A stretch of DNA of 64,000 nt, from NCBI RefSeq assembly GCF_025642255.1, contig NZ_CP106759.1:2941501-3005500 (forward strand), in the 5' to 3' direction. Under the pieces are notes generated by a model. That model was not told the DNA's origin. It did no database searches and worked only from the letters and a program-made list of their open reading frames with translations. Within the stretch, counting starts at the first letter, position 1. Each line of letters starts with the position of its first letter. This document shows, one piece after another, positions 17,055 to 24,966 of this stretch. Source of the stretch: Stenotrophomonas maltophilia. GTDB taxonomy: Bacteria; Pseudomonadota; Gammaproteobacteria; Xanthomonadales; Xanthomonadaceae. The position numbers and the translations under genes are program-made.

Positions 17055-17629
17055 GTCATGTCTCCCAGCCGTGCACGCAGCAAGCCACGCGCACGATGCA
17101 ACTGTGCCTTGGAACTGCCGACAGCCATCTGCAGCTGCTCGGCGATTTCCTGGTGTTTCCAGCCTTCGATGTCGTGCAGCACCAGCACCGCCCGCGCCCG
17201 TGGGGGCAGCGTCGCCAGCGCACGTTCCAGGTCGCGCTCCGTGCCGGCGCAGCGGTCATGCACGGCCAGCTCCGGTACACCACCGTCCACGTCATCCAGG
17301 CTGTCGTGATCGTGTCCTCCCGCCCGGCCGCGCAGTTCCATCAGCGCGGCATTGACCCCGAGACGATGCAGCCAGGTCGACAGGCTGCTTTCGAAGCGGA
17401 ACCCGGGCAGTGCCTTCCACGCCTGCAGGAACGCTTCCTGCAGCGCATCCTCCGCACGTGCCTGCTGGCCGCCACACAGCCTCCACAGCACGGCGAACAC
17501 CCGTGGCGCATGGCGTCGATACAGCAGTTCGTAGGCCGCTGTATCGCCACCGGCTGCCGCCCGTACCAGGGCAGGTTCGTCGACGGCGTCGGAGGCAGCA
17601 GGCGGTGCGGGCATGGTGGTGTCGAGCAT
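17051..17629 (-). CDS. ECF-type RNA polymerase sigma factor
   Basis: A 192-residue group IV sigma factor. Region 2 is AYELLYRRHAPRVFAVLWRLCG...AEDALQEAFLQAWKALPGF with the helix FRFESSLSTWLHRLGVNAALMELR. Region 4 is LPPRARAVLVLHDIEGWKHQEIAEQLQMAVGSSKAQLHRAR. It heads a three-gene operon with a membrane regulator and DUF4097. The ATG at 17629 is favoured although its AGGA is close (2-3 nt); ATG 17614 is an alternative. Confidence 0.9.
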   Translation of the reverse strand: MLDTTMPAPPAASDAVDEPALVRAAAGGDTAAYELLYRRHAPRVFAVLWRLCGGQQARAEDALQEAFLQAWKALPGFRFESSLSTWLHRLGVNAALMELRGRAGGHDHDSLDDVDGGVPELAVHDRCAGTERDLERALATLPPRARAVLVLHDIEGWKHQEIAEQLQMAVGSSKAQLHRARGLLRARLGDMT

Positions 17630-17753
17630 AGTCCTTGGATGCGCCAGTCCCGCAGAAGGTTTAGATCCGATTCCTGCCAGGCACGATGCAACCTTTTCGG
17701 CGGCCGCTGCATCCATGGAGGGTCCTTCGTGAAATACCGTCCGGGAGCCCGCC

Positions 17754-17933
17754 ATGTCCAGCCCATCGTGTGCCGCCCTGCTGGCCGTCGCTGCCTGCGT
17801 CGCGCTGCAGGTGCTTGGCCTGTCGCTGCAGCTCCACCCCGAGCGCGGCCGGGCCTGCCTGCAGCAGCAGCGCCAGGAGCTGGTGTGCCTGGCGTGGAGG
17901 CCGATGGTCGAATCGCCGGCACGTGCCGGGTAA
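17754..17933 (+). CDS. Small exported-looking protein
   Basis: A 59-codon frame in the gap between the divergent sigma gene and the MscS gene. GGGAG lies 6 nt before the ATG. The N-terminus is a plausible signal/anchor helix (CAALLAVAACVALQVLGLSLQL), followed by a short Gln/Arg-rich tail with two Cys. It reads in the same direction as MscS and ends 35 bp before it. There is no recognised family and it could be chance. Confidence 0.4.
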   Translation: MSSPSCAALLAVAACVALQVLGLSLQLHPERGRACLQQQRQELVCLAWRPMVESPARAG

Positions 17934-17968
17934 CATCGGCGACCACCACCGCTACCTGCTGTCGCCCC

Positions 17969-18562
17969 ATGATGTTGTCGCTGAAGGATCACCTGCCGGC
18001 CTGGACCCATCCCTGGCTGCACAACATGGGCATCGCCCTGCAGATCGCGCTCGTCCTGCTGGCCGCCTGGCTGCTGCGGCTGCTGGCGCGCCGCCTGATC
18101 CGCCGATTCGCCGACCACTACACCCTGCCGCCGGAAATGGTGATGGGCGCGCGCCGCATCACCAGTTTCGTGGTCTATTTCAGTGCACTGCTGTACATCC
18201 TGAGCCTGCTGGGGGCCTCACCGGCAGTGCTGTGGACGGCATTCACGGGCTTTGCAGCCGTCGGTGCGGTGGCCTTCTTCGCGGCCTGGAGCGTGCTCTC
18301 CAACATCTTCTGCACGCTGCTGATCTTCACTACCCGCCCGTTCCGCCTGCATGACTACATCGAGGTGCTGGAGAACGGCGAGAAGCCCGGACTGAAGGGC
18401 CGGGTGATCGATGTGAACCTGATCTACACCACGTTGCAGGAGACCGGCGAAGGCCACGAAGGCACGGTGCTGCAGCTGCCGAACAACCTGTTCTTCCAGC
18501 GCACCGTACGCCGCTGGCGCGATCCGGCACAGGCGCCGGGCGGCATCCAGGGCGACGGCTGA
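17969..18562 (+). CDS. MscS-family small mechanosensitive channel
   Basis: A 197-residue protein: two or three membrane helices (HNMGIALQIALVLLAAWLLRLLARRL, ITSFVVYFSALLYILSLLG and the pore-lining FTGFAAVGAVAFFAAWSVLSNIF), then a MscS beta domain (FRLHDYIEVLENGEKPGLKGRVIDVNLIYTTLQ in part). It is much shorter than E. coli MscS (286 residues), ending soon after the beta domain, so the lower cytoplasmic cage is missing. It probably relieves hypo-osmotic stress. ATG 17969 and 17972 are adjacent. Confidence 0.85.
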   Translation: MMLSLKDHLPAWTHPWLHNMGIALQIALVLLAAWLLRLLARRLIRRFADHYTLPPEMVMGARRITSFVVYFSALLYILSLLGASPAVLWTAFTGFAAVGAVAFFAAWSVLSNIFCTLLIFTTRPFRLHDYIEVLENGEKPGLKGRVIDVNLIYTTLQETGEGHEGTVLQLPNNLFFQRTVRRWRDPAQAPGGIQGDG

Positions 18563-18572
18563 GCCGCCCACA

Positions 18573-18839
18573 TCAACGCAGCTGGCTGTCTTTGCTGCCG
18601 CGACGGTTGTAGCTGCTGTGCGCCTGCTCTTCCTCATCGTGCGCCTGCTGGCAGGCCACGCACAGCCGTACGCCGGGCACGGCGTTGCGCCGCGCCAACG
18701 GAATCGGTGCGTCGCATTCCTCGCAGTGCTCCAGACCCGGGCCCTGGCGCAGCTGGCGCCGCGCGCGGGCAATCGCATCGTCTACCGTCGCGTCGATCTG
18801 GTCCTGGACCGCGCCATCTCCCGCCCAACCGGTAGCCAT
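18573..18839 (-). CDS. TraR/DksA-type zinc-finger protein
   Basis: An 88-residue protein with a four-cysteine zinc finger HCEECDAPIPLARRNAVPGVRLCVACQ in its C-terminal half and a short helical N-terminus. This is the compact YbiI/TraR form rather than full-length DksA, since it lacks the long coiled-coil. Members bind the secondary channel of RNA polymerase, but that is not shown for this subgroup. GGAGG lies 9 nt before the ATG. It converges on mscS (10-bp gap). Confidence 0.85.
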   Translation of the reverse strand: MATGWAGDGAVQDQIDATVDDAIARARRQLRQGPGLEHCEECDAPIPLARRNAVPGVRLCVACQQAHDEEEQAHSSYNRRGSKDSQLR

Positions 18840-18893
18840 GTCCGTCCTCCGCAGGTGTGTGGCCTGATATGGGGACGATACACCCACGGAAAA

Positions 18894-18917
18894 GGCCGGG
18901 CAGTGCCCCGCCCGGCC
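18894..18917 (-). terminator. Intrinsic terminator of the DUF2058 gene
   Basis: An 8-bp stem GGCCGGGC/GCCCGGCC. On the minus strand it is followed by TTTTCC, 48 bp after the stop of the DUF2058 gene, which is the right orientation for an intrinsic terminator. Confidence 0.65.
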
Positions 18918-18964
18918 CGTGCTTCAGCTACCTGTCTGCCCGTGGGGACGCCTGCGGCAGCGAC

Positions 18965-19522
18965 TTACCAGACCAGATCGTCAGGAATCTGGAACTGCGC
19001 GTAGTAGGCATCATCTTCGGCGTTGCCGGTGGAGATCTCCTCCGTCGAGCCCGGCTGCCCGTGGTCGACCACGATGGCTTCCGGCGCGCGCTCGCGCACC
19101 TTTTCCGCCGCAGCACGGGGCAGCAACGCGTAACCCTCGCCCTGGGCGACGATGACCAGCACGCCCACCGACAGCGCCTTGCGCAGCTTGGGGTCGATCA
19201 GCAGGGTGCGGATCGTGCTGCCATCGCTGAAGCGATACTCGTCCTCGCCCTTATGCGGCACGGCATGGGCAGCGATGATCTGCTTTGCCTGCGCCTTCTG
19301 CTCGGCCAGCCTGGCCTGTGCGTTGCGCTCGGCGGCCAGGGCACGATCACGCTCGATCTTCTCGGCGCGGGCGCGTTCAGCCTCACGCTGGACCTCGGCC
19401 GACGTCGATTCAGCCTTGCCCTGGCGCGCCTTGGCCTGTTCGCGTGCGGCGGCGCTGGCCTGCGACTTCTTGGCCAGGCCGGCCTTGAGCAATTGTTCCT
19501 GCAGCGCGTTGGGCTTTGCCAT
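18965..19522 (-). CDS. DUF2058 protein, YaiL-like
   Basis: A 185-residue protein. The first 100 residues are a highly charged, Ala/Lys/Glu-rich helical or coiled-coil region (QEQLLKAGLAKKSQ...). The C-terminus is compact (DEYRFSDGSTIRTLLIDPKLRKAL ... YALLPRAAAEKVRER), matching the nucleoprotein/polynucleotide-associated YaiL family. Its role is not established. It is divergent from the YgjP-like gene. Confidence 0.85.
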   Translation of the reverse strand: MAKPNALQEQLLKAGLAKKSQASAAAREQAKARQGKAESTSAEVQREAERARAEKIERDRALAAERNAQARLAEQKAQAKQIIAAHAVPHKGEDEYRFSDGSTIRTLLIDPKLRKALSVGVLVIVAQGEGYALLPRAAAEKVRERAPEAIVVDHGQPGSTEEISTGNAEDDAYYAQFQIPDDLVW

Positions 19523-19585
19523 GGTCGGTGCGTACCGCGTGTAATCTTGGATGCCCCCATTCTACCGACGCCCCGCCGCCCCTGC

Positions 19586-20086
19586 ATGGCAGTCCTGAAG
19601 TACCTCACCGGTTATCCCGAACCCCTGGTCGCCCAGGTCAGCGAACTGCTGGCGCAGGGCCGGCTCGGCCCGTGGCTGCAGCAGCGCTATCCCGAGCCCC
19701 ATGAGGTGCGCAGCGACCGCCAGCTCTACGACTACACCCAGGAGCTGAAAGACCGCTACCTGCGCAAGTCGGTACCGCTCAATAAGGTCTGCTACGACAA
19801 CACGCTGGAAGTGATCAAGCATGCATTGGGCACGCATACCGCCATTTCCCGCGTGCATGGCAGCCGCCTCAAGGCCAGCCGTGAGATCCGCATCGCCACG
19901 GTGTTCCGGCAGGCGCCGGCCGCCTTCCTGCGCATGATCGTGGTGCACGAACTGGCGCATCTGAAGGAAGCCGACCACAACAAGGCCTTCTACCAGCTCT
20001 GCCAGCACATGGAGCCCGATTACCTGCAGCTGGAATTCGACACCCGGCTGTACCTGACCGAGCTGGCCAACCGCAGCCAGCGCTGA
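19586..20086 (+). CDS. YgjP-like zinc metallopeptidase
   Basis: A 166-residue protein of the YgjP/WLM type. The zincin motif is VVHELAHLKEADHNKAFYQ (HExxH plus the downstream His) and the N-terminal half is beta-rich with SRLKASREIRIATVF. Substrate unknown. ATG 19586 is chosen because it starts MAVLKYLTGYPEPL; a longer upstream frame runs antisense through the DUF2058 gene. It is followed 48 bp later by the S4-domain gene. Confidence 0.85.
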   Translation: MAVLKYLTGYPEPLVAQVSELLAQGRLGPWLQQRYPEPHEVRSDRQLYDYTQELKDRYLRKSVPLNKVCYDNTLEVIKHALGTHTAISRVHGSRLKASREIRIATVFRQAPAAFLRMIVVHELAHLKEADHNKAFYQLCQHMEPDYLQLEFDTRLYLTELANRSQR

Positions 20087-20134
20087 CCGCGCGCAGGGGC
20101 TACACTGCGCGGCCCCCGCCCGACCTGCCCGCCC

Positions 20135-20833
20135 ATGGAACCGATACGCCTCGACAAACGCTTGTCCGCCCTGCTCGGCATCCCGCGCGGCGAAGCGCGG
20201 CGCTACATTGAAGGTGGCTGGGTCACGGTCGATGGCGAGGTGGTCGAACAGCCACAGCGCCCGGTCGATGACACTGCGGTGATCGTGGTCGATGAACAGG
20301 CCAATGACAGCAAGGCCGAGCGCGTGGGCATGCTGCTGCACAAGCCGGCTGGTGCTGCCGCCGAAACCCTGTGTGCGCTGGTCAGCAGCAACAGCCACAG
20401 CGCTCTGGACGCCAGCGGCATCCGGCCACTGCAGCGCCATTTCCACGGCTTGCAGCTGGCTGCGTCCCTGCCCGCGGCAGACAGCGGCCTGGTCGTGGTC
20501 AGCCAGGACCCGGCCACGCTGGCCCACCTGCAGCGCAATCTTGGCCGCACCGAACAGGAGTATCTGGTCGAAGTGGCAGAAGGCGGGCCGGAACGGGGCC
20601 CCTGGCTGCTGGCCCGGCTGCAGCAGGAGTCGGGCGGGGCCAAGGTGAGCTGGCAGAGCGAGCAGCGGCTGCGCTTCGCCGGCAAGGGGCTGACGGCCAA
20701 GGGCCTGAAGACCGCGGTGGCTGCCGCTGGCCTGCAGGTCACCGCCCTGCGCCGCCTGCGCATCGGCCGGGTGGCACTGGGCCCGCTGCCGCCGGGACAG
20801 TGGCGCTACGTGGGCAGCGACGAACGGTTCTGA
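20135..20833 (+). CDS. S4-domain pseudouridine-synthase homologue lacking the catalytic Asp
   Basis: A 232-residue protein. It has an N-terminal S4 RNA-binding domain (IRLDKRLSALLGIPRGEARRYIEGGWVTVDG), then an RsuA/RluF-like pseudouridine-synthase fold with KPAG and GLVVVSQDP. The catalytic motif, normally GRLDxxTxG, reads SLPAADSG (111-118), so Pro113 stands where the catalytic Asp is expected. The Tyr of the EYLVEV motif is kept. It therefore looks like an RNA-binding protein without isomerase activity, unless another Asp (116) has taken over. Confidence 0.75.
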   Translation: MEPIRLDKRLSALLGIPRGEARRYIEGGWVTVDGEVVEQPQRPVDDTAVIVVDEQANDSKAERVGMLLHKPAGAAAETLCALVSSNSHSALDASGIRPLQRHFHGLQLAASLPAADSGLVVVSQDPATLAHLQRNLGRTEQEYLVEVAEGGPERGPWLLARLQQESGGAKVSWQSEQRLRFAGKGLTAKGLKTAVAAAGLQVTALRRLRIGRVALGPLPPGQWRYVGSDERF

Positions 20834-20875
20834 CGCCCGCCGCCGCGCGGCACGCCGATCCACTAGCATGGGGCC

Positions 20876-22444
20876 ATGAGCCCGCCTGCGCCTGTGTGGC
20901 GACGCCTGTTGCGCGTCGTTGCGATCATCTTCGCCATCCTCCTGCTGCTGGTCCTGTCCGGACTGCTGCTGGCCGACCACCTGACGCCACAGGCGCACGG
21001 TGAGCCGTCGCACGTACTGCCGCTGCAACCGGCGCAGACCCGCATCGACCAGCAGGTCGTGCCGCTGCAGGAGGCGCACCCCGGGCAATCCGGCGTGGCC
21101 TTCCTCGGCGATGGCATGGATGCATTCGCGGCGCGCGCGATGATCACCGCGCAGGCCGGGCGCAGTCTGGACCTGCAGTACTACATCTGGCACGACGACC
21201 TGATCGGTCACCTGATGGCCAGAGCGCTGCATGACGCCGCCGAGCGCGGGGTGCGCGTGCGCATCCTGCTCGACGACATGAATGCCAAGGACAAGGACGC
21301 GCTGATGATGGCGCTGGACCGGCATCCGAACATCGAGATCCGGCTCTACAATCCGTTCCGCAACCGCAGCGGCATCCTGCGCATGGTGGAGATGGTGCAG
21401 CGCTTCTTCAGCGTGAACCACCGCATGCACAACAAGAGCTGGATCGCCGATGGCCGTGTTGCCATCGTCGGTGGCCGCAACATCGGCGAGGAGTATTTCA
21501 GCGCGCGCACGGATGTGAACTTCCAGGACCTGGACCTGCTGGTCGCCGGCCCTGCCGTTGCACAGGCGAACCGGATATTCGACGACTACTGGAACAGCCC
21601 GGCGGCGATTCCGGTCTCCGCGCTGGCCTTCCATACCGACGCGCAGCTTCGCCTTCTGGTGCGTGAGTCCGACCATGAAGCGCAGCGCGATGCTGCCCGG
21701 CCCTTTCTTGCGCGCGTGGCCGAATCACGCCATCGGCAGCGTCCCAGCCCCGAGCCGCTGCACTGGAGCAGCACCGTGCGCATCGTCTCGGATCCGCCGA
21801 TGAAACACCGCAACGACGACCGCGGCAGCTGGCTCGTTACCGGGCTGATCGGTGAACTGGAGTCCGCGCGCAGCAAGGCCTTGTTGATTTCGCCCTACTT
21901 CGTGCCGGGCAACGAGGGCCTGGACGGGCTCTCGGCAATGGCGTCGCGCGGCGTGCACGTGGGCATAGTGACCAACTCCCTTGCCGCCAACGACGTTGCG
22001 GCCGTGCACGGCGGCTACATGGGCTACCGCGTGCCCCTGCTGAACGCCGGCGTGCACCTGTATGAGCTGAAGGCACAGGGCCAGCCGGGCGATGCAGTCC
22101 TGTTCGGCAGCAGCGGGGCCAGCCTGCACACCAAGGCCTTCCTGGTGGACGACCGCCGTGGCTTTGTCGGTTCCTTCAACCTCGACCCGCGCTCGGCCTA
22201 TCTCAACACCGAAATGGGGGTGCTGTTCGACGATCCCGTGCTGGGCGCGCAGCTGCGCGACGAGTACCTGCGCCTGGCCGACGCCAGGCACAGCTGGTGG
22301 CTGGCAGTGGACAACCGCGATCGGCTGCGCTGGCTGGAGCGTGAGCCTCCGCCGCGCTGGGTGGAGGACGAGCCAGGTGCTACGCGGCGCCAGCGCTGGC
22401 TGTCGCGGATCATCAGCTGGCTGCCGGTGGAATCGCAGCTGTAG
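20876..22444 (+). CDS. Phospholipase D / cardiolipin-synthase-like protein
   Basis: A 522-residue membrane-anchored enzyme with one N-terminal helix (about 12-32). It has two HKD motifs: HNKSWIAD (His185, Lys187, Asp192) and HTKAFLVDD followed by GSFNLDPRS. The family includes cardiolipin synthase C (ClsC) and Nuc-type phospholipases, which form a covalent phosphohistidine and act on phospholipids. It most resembles ClsC-type proteins, but no partner such as YmdB lies nearby. The S4-domain gene ends 42 bp upstream. Confidence 0.88.
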   Translation: MSPPAPVWRRLLRVVAIIFAILLLLVLSGLLLADHLTPQAHGEPSHVLPLQPAQTRIDQQVVPLQEAHPGQSGVAFLGDGMDAFAARAMITAQAGRSLDLQYYIWHDDLIGHLMARALHDAAERGVRVRILLDDMNAKDKDALMMALDRHPNIEIRLYNPFRNRSGILRMVEMVQRFFSVNHRMHNKSWIADGRVAIVGGRNIGEEYFSARTDVNFQDLDLLVAGPAVAQANRIFDDYWNSPAAIPVSALAFHTDAQLRLLVRESDHEAQRDAARPFLARVAESRHRQRPSPEPLHWSSTVRIVSDPPMKHRNDDRGSWLVTGLIGELESARSKALLISPYFVPGNEGLDGLSAMASRGVHVGIVTNSLAANDVAAVHGGYMGYRVPLLNAGVHLYELKAQGQPGDAVLFGSSGASLHTKAFLVDDRRGFVGSFNLDPRSAYLNTEMGVLFDDPVLGAQLRDEYLRLADARHSWWLAVDNRDRLRWLEREPPPRWVEDEPGATRRQRWLSRIISWLPVESQL

Positions 22445-22447
22445 CGC

Positions 22448-23635
22448 TCAGTGTGCCCTGGCCTCGCCTTCATGCGGGGCGTCGTCCAGTGTTTCCACGC
22501 TGCGACCATGCAGGCGCCGCCAGATCCAGCGAAGCGCATGGGGCGGAGCCGACGGCAGCTGCTCCAGCAGGGCCAGCATGCGGCCCTGGGTGGAGTGGCC
22601 ATGCCGGCACAGCAGGCTCGCCGCCGCCGCTGCGCTGCCCAGCCGCAGGCTGTCGGACAGAGGGCCCGAGGCGTCGGCCGCCAGGGTCTGGTGTACCGGG
22701 TCGGGCAGCTCCCAGGCGGCGGCCACCCGCTGTGCCAGCGGCAACGACCACTGCTGCAGCAGCTGCAGGGCCAGGGCCGGCTGCACGTCCTCGCCGCGCG
22801 CCTGGGCTTCCTGCAGCAGCTGGCGCATCACCAGCGCCGCACCGAGTCCCTGCACCAGGCCCAGCCACTGCGCAGCGAAGGCATCGCCGGAGTTCACGCT
22901 GCGTGCGTGGTCGGCAGCAGCACGCGATGCCAGCAGGGCGTGCTCCCAGGTGATCGTGCTGAACTGCGGGAACCGCTCGCACTGAACCTGCATCACCGGC
23001 TGCACCAGCACCGCACTGATGATCTGCCGCACGCCTTCCGTGCCGACCAGGGTCACCGCCCGCTGCAGGCTCTCGACCGGGCGTTCGTGCACCTTGTACG
23101 CGGGACTGTTGGCGATACGCAGCAGGTTGCCCGTGAGTACCGGATCCTGGCCGATGATCGCCGCCATCACCCGTGCCGAGGCGGCATCATCGTTGACGGT
23201 CTGGATCAGCTGCGGCAGCAGCTGCGGCCGGCGCGGCAGCTGCCGCGTCGCCCAGTCGCGATCCTGCAGCGCGTCCGCCACCGCCTGCGCCAGTCCGGCG
23301 CTGGCGGCATCGACAGGGCCGGGCTCGCCCGCCAGTCGCGGGTACAGCGCCAGCGCGTGCAGGCCACGCTGCAGCTGCGCGGCGATCTCTCCCGGGGGCA
23401 CTGGGTCTCCCTGCAGGCGGGCAGCCGCAGCGGCCACCGCCTGACGCGGCCCCGCCGACAGACGCGACGGCGCCGCGCCGGTCAGCGACGCAAGCCAGCC
23501 GCGTACCCTGCGTGCCCAGGCCAGCGTCACCGGCCGTGATCCTGTCGATGTCGTACTGCGCTCGCCATGGCCCGTCTCTGTCTCTTCACACGATCCGGCC
23601 ACTGGCCATCGACGCAGCATCGGCCGCGCTTTCAT
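22448..23635 (-). CDS. HDOD-domain signalling protein
   Basis: A 395-residue protein with one HDOD domain (about residues 150-345: LPRRPQLLPQLIQTVNDDAASARVMAAIIGQDPVLTGNLLRIANSPAY...). HDOD domains are HD-like folds lacking metal ligands and take part in signal transduction. The N-terminal 100 residues are low-complexity and helical. The start is uncertain: ATG 23635 (AAAGAAG upstream), ATG 23620, or a GTG at 23677. It converges on the PLD gene (3-bp gap) and is divergent from the leucine dehydrogenase gene. Confidence 0.8.
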   Translation of the reverse strand: MKARPMLRRWPVAGSCEETETGHGERSTTSTGSRPVTLAWARRVRGWLASLTGAAPSRLSAGPRQAVAAAAARLQGDPVPPGEIAAQLQRGLHALALYPRLAGEPGPVDAASAGLAQAVADALQDRDWATRQLPRRPQLLPQLIQTVNDDAASARVMAAIIGQDPVLTGNLLRIANSPAYKVHERPVESLQRAVTLVGTEGVRQIISAVLVQPVMQVQCERFPQFSTITWEHALLASRAAADHARSVNSGDAFAAQWLGLVQGLGAALVMRQLLQEAQARGEDVQPALALQLLQQWSLPLAQRVAAAWELPDPVHQTLAADASGPLSDSLRLGSAAAAASLLCRHGHSTQGRMLALLEQLPSAPPHALRWIWRRLHGRSVETLDDAPHEGEARAH

Positions 23636-23690
23636 CTTCTTTAACCCGCAGTGCCCGTCGACGTCGACGGCAGACACTCGGGGAATGGAC

Positions 23691-23696
23691 TAGAAT
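23691..23696 (+). promoter_or_regulatory. Possible -10 element of the leucine dehydrogenase gene
   Basis: TAGAAT is one base from the sigma-70 -10 consensus and would start a leader of about 105 nt ahead of the ATG at 23811. No clear -35 is seen. The leader then holds a T7 run and the phased repeats described separately. Confidence 0.35.
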
Positions 23697-23758
23697 GGCG
23701 CCGCGCGACCCGTCCCCCTGCACCGACGACGTCGCTTTTTTTGTTTTGGGACCCTACC

Positions 23759-23795
23759 GTTCACTGGTCGTTCGCTGCAGTTCGCCGCCGTTCGC
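23759..23795 (+). repeat. Four helically phased GTTCRC direct repeats
   Basis: GTTCAC at 23759 and GTTCGC at 23770, 23780 and 23790, spaced 11, 10 and 10 bp. They lie just before the Shine-Dalgarno (GGAG) of the leucine dehydrogenase gene. The spacing equals one helical turn, as expected of an array bound on one face of DNA, although the site lies in the transcribed leader. Confidence 0.7.
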
Positions 23796-23810
23796 ACCAT
23801 CGGAGACGCC

Positions 23811-24908
23811 ATGCTATTCGAAACCCTCGCCACCACCGGCCACGAACAGGTGGTGTTCTGCCACAGCCATGACGCCGGCCTGAAGGCGATCATCGCCATC
23901 CACAACACCACCCTGGGCCCGGCCCTGGGCGGCGTGCGCATGCGTCCCTATGCCAGCACCGACGAAGCGCTGGCCGACGTGCTGCGGCTGAGCCGGACGA
24001 TGACCTACAAGAATGCGCTGGCCGGCCTCAATGTCGGTGGCGGCAAGGCGGTGATCATCGGCGATCCGAAAGCGGACAAGACCGAAGTCCTGTTCCGCGC
24101 CTTCGGTCGCTATGTCGATTCGCTGGGTGGCCGCTACATCACCGCCGAAGACGTCGGTACCGACGTCAACGACATGGAGAACATCTACCTGGAAAGCCAG
24201 TTCGTGACCGGCGTCCACCAGGTGCATGGCGGCTCCGGAGATCCCGCACCGTTCACCGCCTACGGCGCGCTGCAGGCGTTGATGGCGTCGATGCGTTTCA
24301 AGTTCGGCCACGAGGAAGTGGGCAAGACCAGCATCGCAGTGCAGGGCCTGGGCCACATCGGCATGGAACTGGTCAAGCTGCTGCGCGACCGCGGCGCGAA
24401 GCTGTATGTCACCGACCTGGACGCGGCTCTGGTCGATCGCGCAGTCAGCGATTTCGGCGCCGAAGCAGTGAAGCCGGACGAGATCCACGAAGTGAATGCC
24501 GACGTCTTCGCGCCGTGCGCGCTGGAAGGCTCGATCAATGCCGACACCCTGCCGCGGATCAAGGCCAAGATCATCTGTGGCACCGCCAACAACCAGCTGT
24601 CCAGCCTGGAAATCGGCGATGAACTGCACGCGCGCGGCATCCTGTACGCACCCGATTACGCGGTCAATGCCGGTGGCGTGATGAACGTGTCGCTGGAGAT
24701 CGATGGCTACAACCGCGAGCGCGCGATGCGCCTGATCCGCAGCATCTACCACAACCTGACACGCATCTTTGAACTGTCGCAGCGCGAGAACATCGCGCCG
24801 CAACGTGCGGCCGACCGAATCGCCGAGAGCCGCATCCTGTCGATCGGCAAGCTGAAGATGCCGCTGGGCCGCAGCACCCCGCGCCTGGGCAATCTGCGCG
24901 GCGGTTGA
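23811..24908 (+). CDS. Leucine dehydrogenase (Leu/Val/Phe dehydrogenase)
   Basis: A 365-residue NAD-dependent enzyme that deaminates branched-chain amino acids to 2-oxo acids (or aminates them), linking leucine catabolism and branched fatty-acid precursors. The Glu/Leu/Phe/Val dehydrogenase core is clear: GGGKAVIIGDP with catalytic Lys79, a second Lys67 in TYKNALAG, and Rossmann motif GLGHIG (179-184). The end NNQLSSLEIGDELHARGILYAPDYAVNAGGVMN is typical. The gene is divergent from the HDOD gene and has phased repeats in its leader. Confidence 0.93.
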   Translation: MLFETLATTGHEQVVFCHSHDAGLKAIIAIHNTTLGPALGGVRMRPYASTDEALADVLRLSRTMTYKNALAGLNVGGGKAVIIGDPKADKTEVLFRAFGRYVDSLGGRYITAEDVGTDVNDMENIYLESQFVTGVHQVHGGSGDPAPFTAYGALQALMASMRFKFGHEEVGKTSIAVQGLGHIGMELVKLLRDRGAKLYVTDLDAALVDRAVSDFGAEAVKPDEIHEVNADVFAPCALEGSINADTLPRIKAKIICGTANNQLSSLEIGDELHARGILYAPDYAVNAGGVMNVSLEIDGYNRERAMRLIRSIYHNLTRIFELSQRENIAPQRAADRIAESRILSIGKLKMPLGRSTPRLGNLRGG

Positions 24909-24931
24909 CCGCCCCTGCCGGGCCTCGGCAC

Positions 24932-24949
24932 GGCGCCCCTCCGGGCGCC
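24932..24949. terminator. Convergent-gene hairpin
   Basis: A perfect 7-bp stem GGCGCCC/GGGCGCC with loop CTCC between the convergent leucine dehydrogenase and autotransporter genes; no T-tract. Confidence 0.5.
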
Positions 24950-24966
24950 GGCAACCCCATGATGGA

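Noticed and set aside
23759-23795. Short direct repeats as a CRISPR array
   Set aside because: The units are only 6 bp with 4-5 bp spacers, and no cas gene is present.
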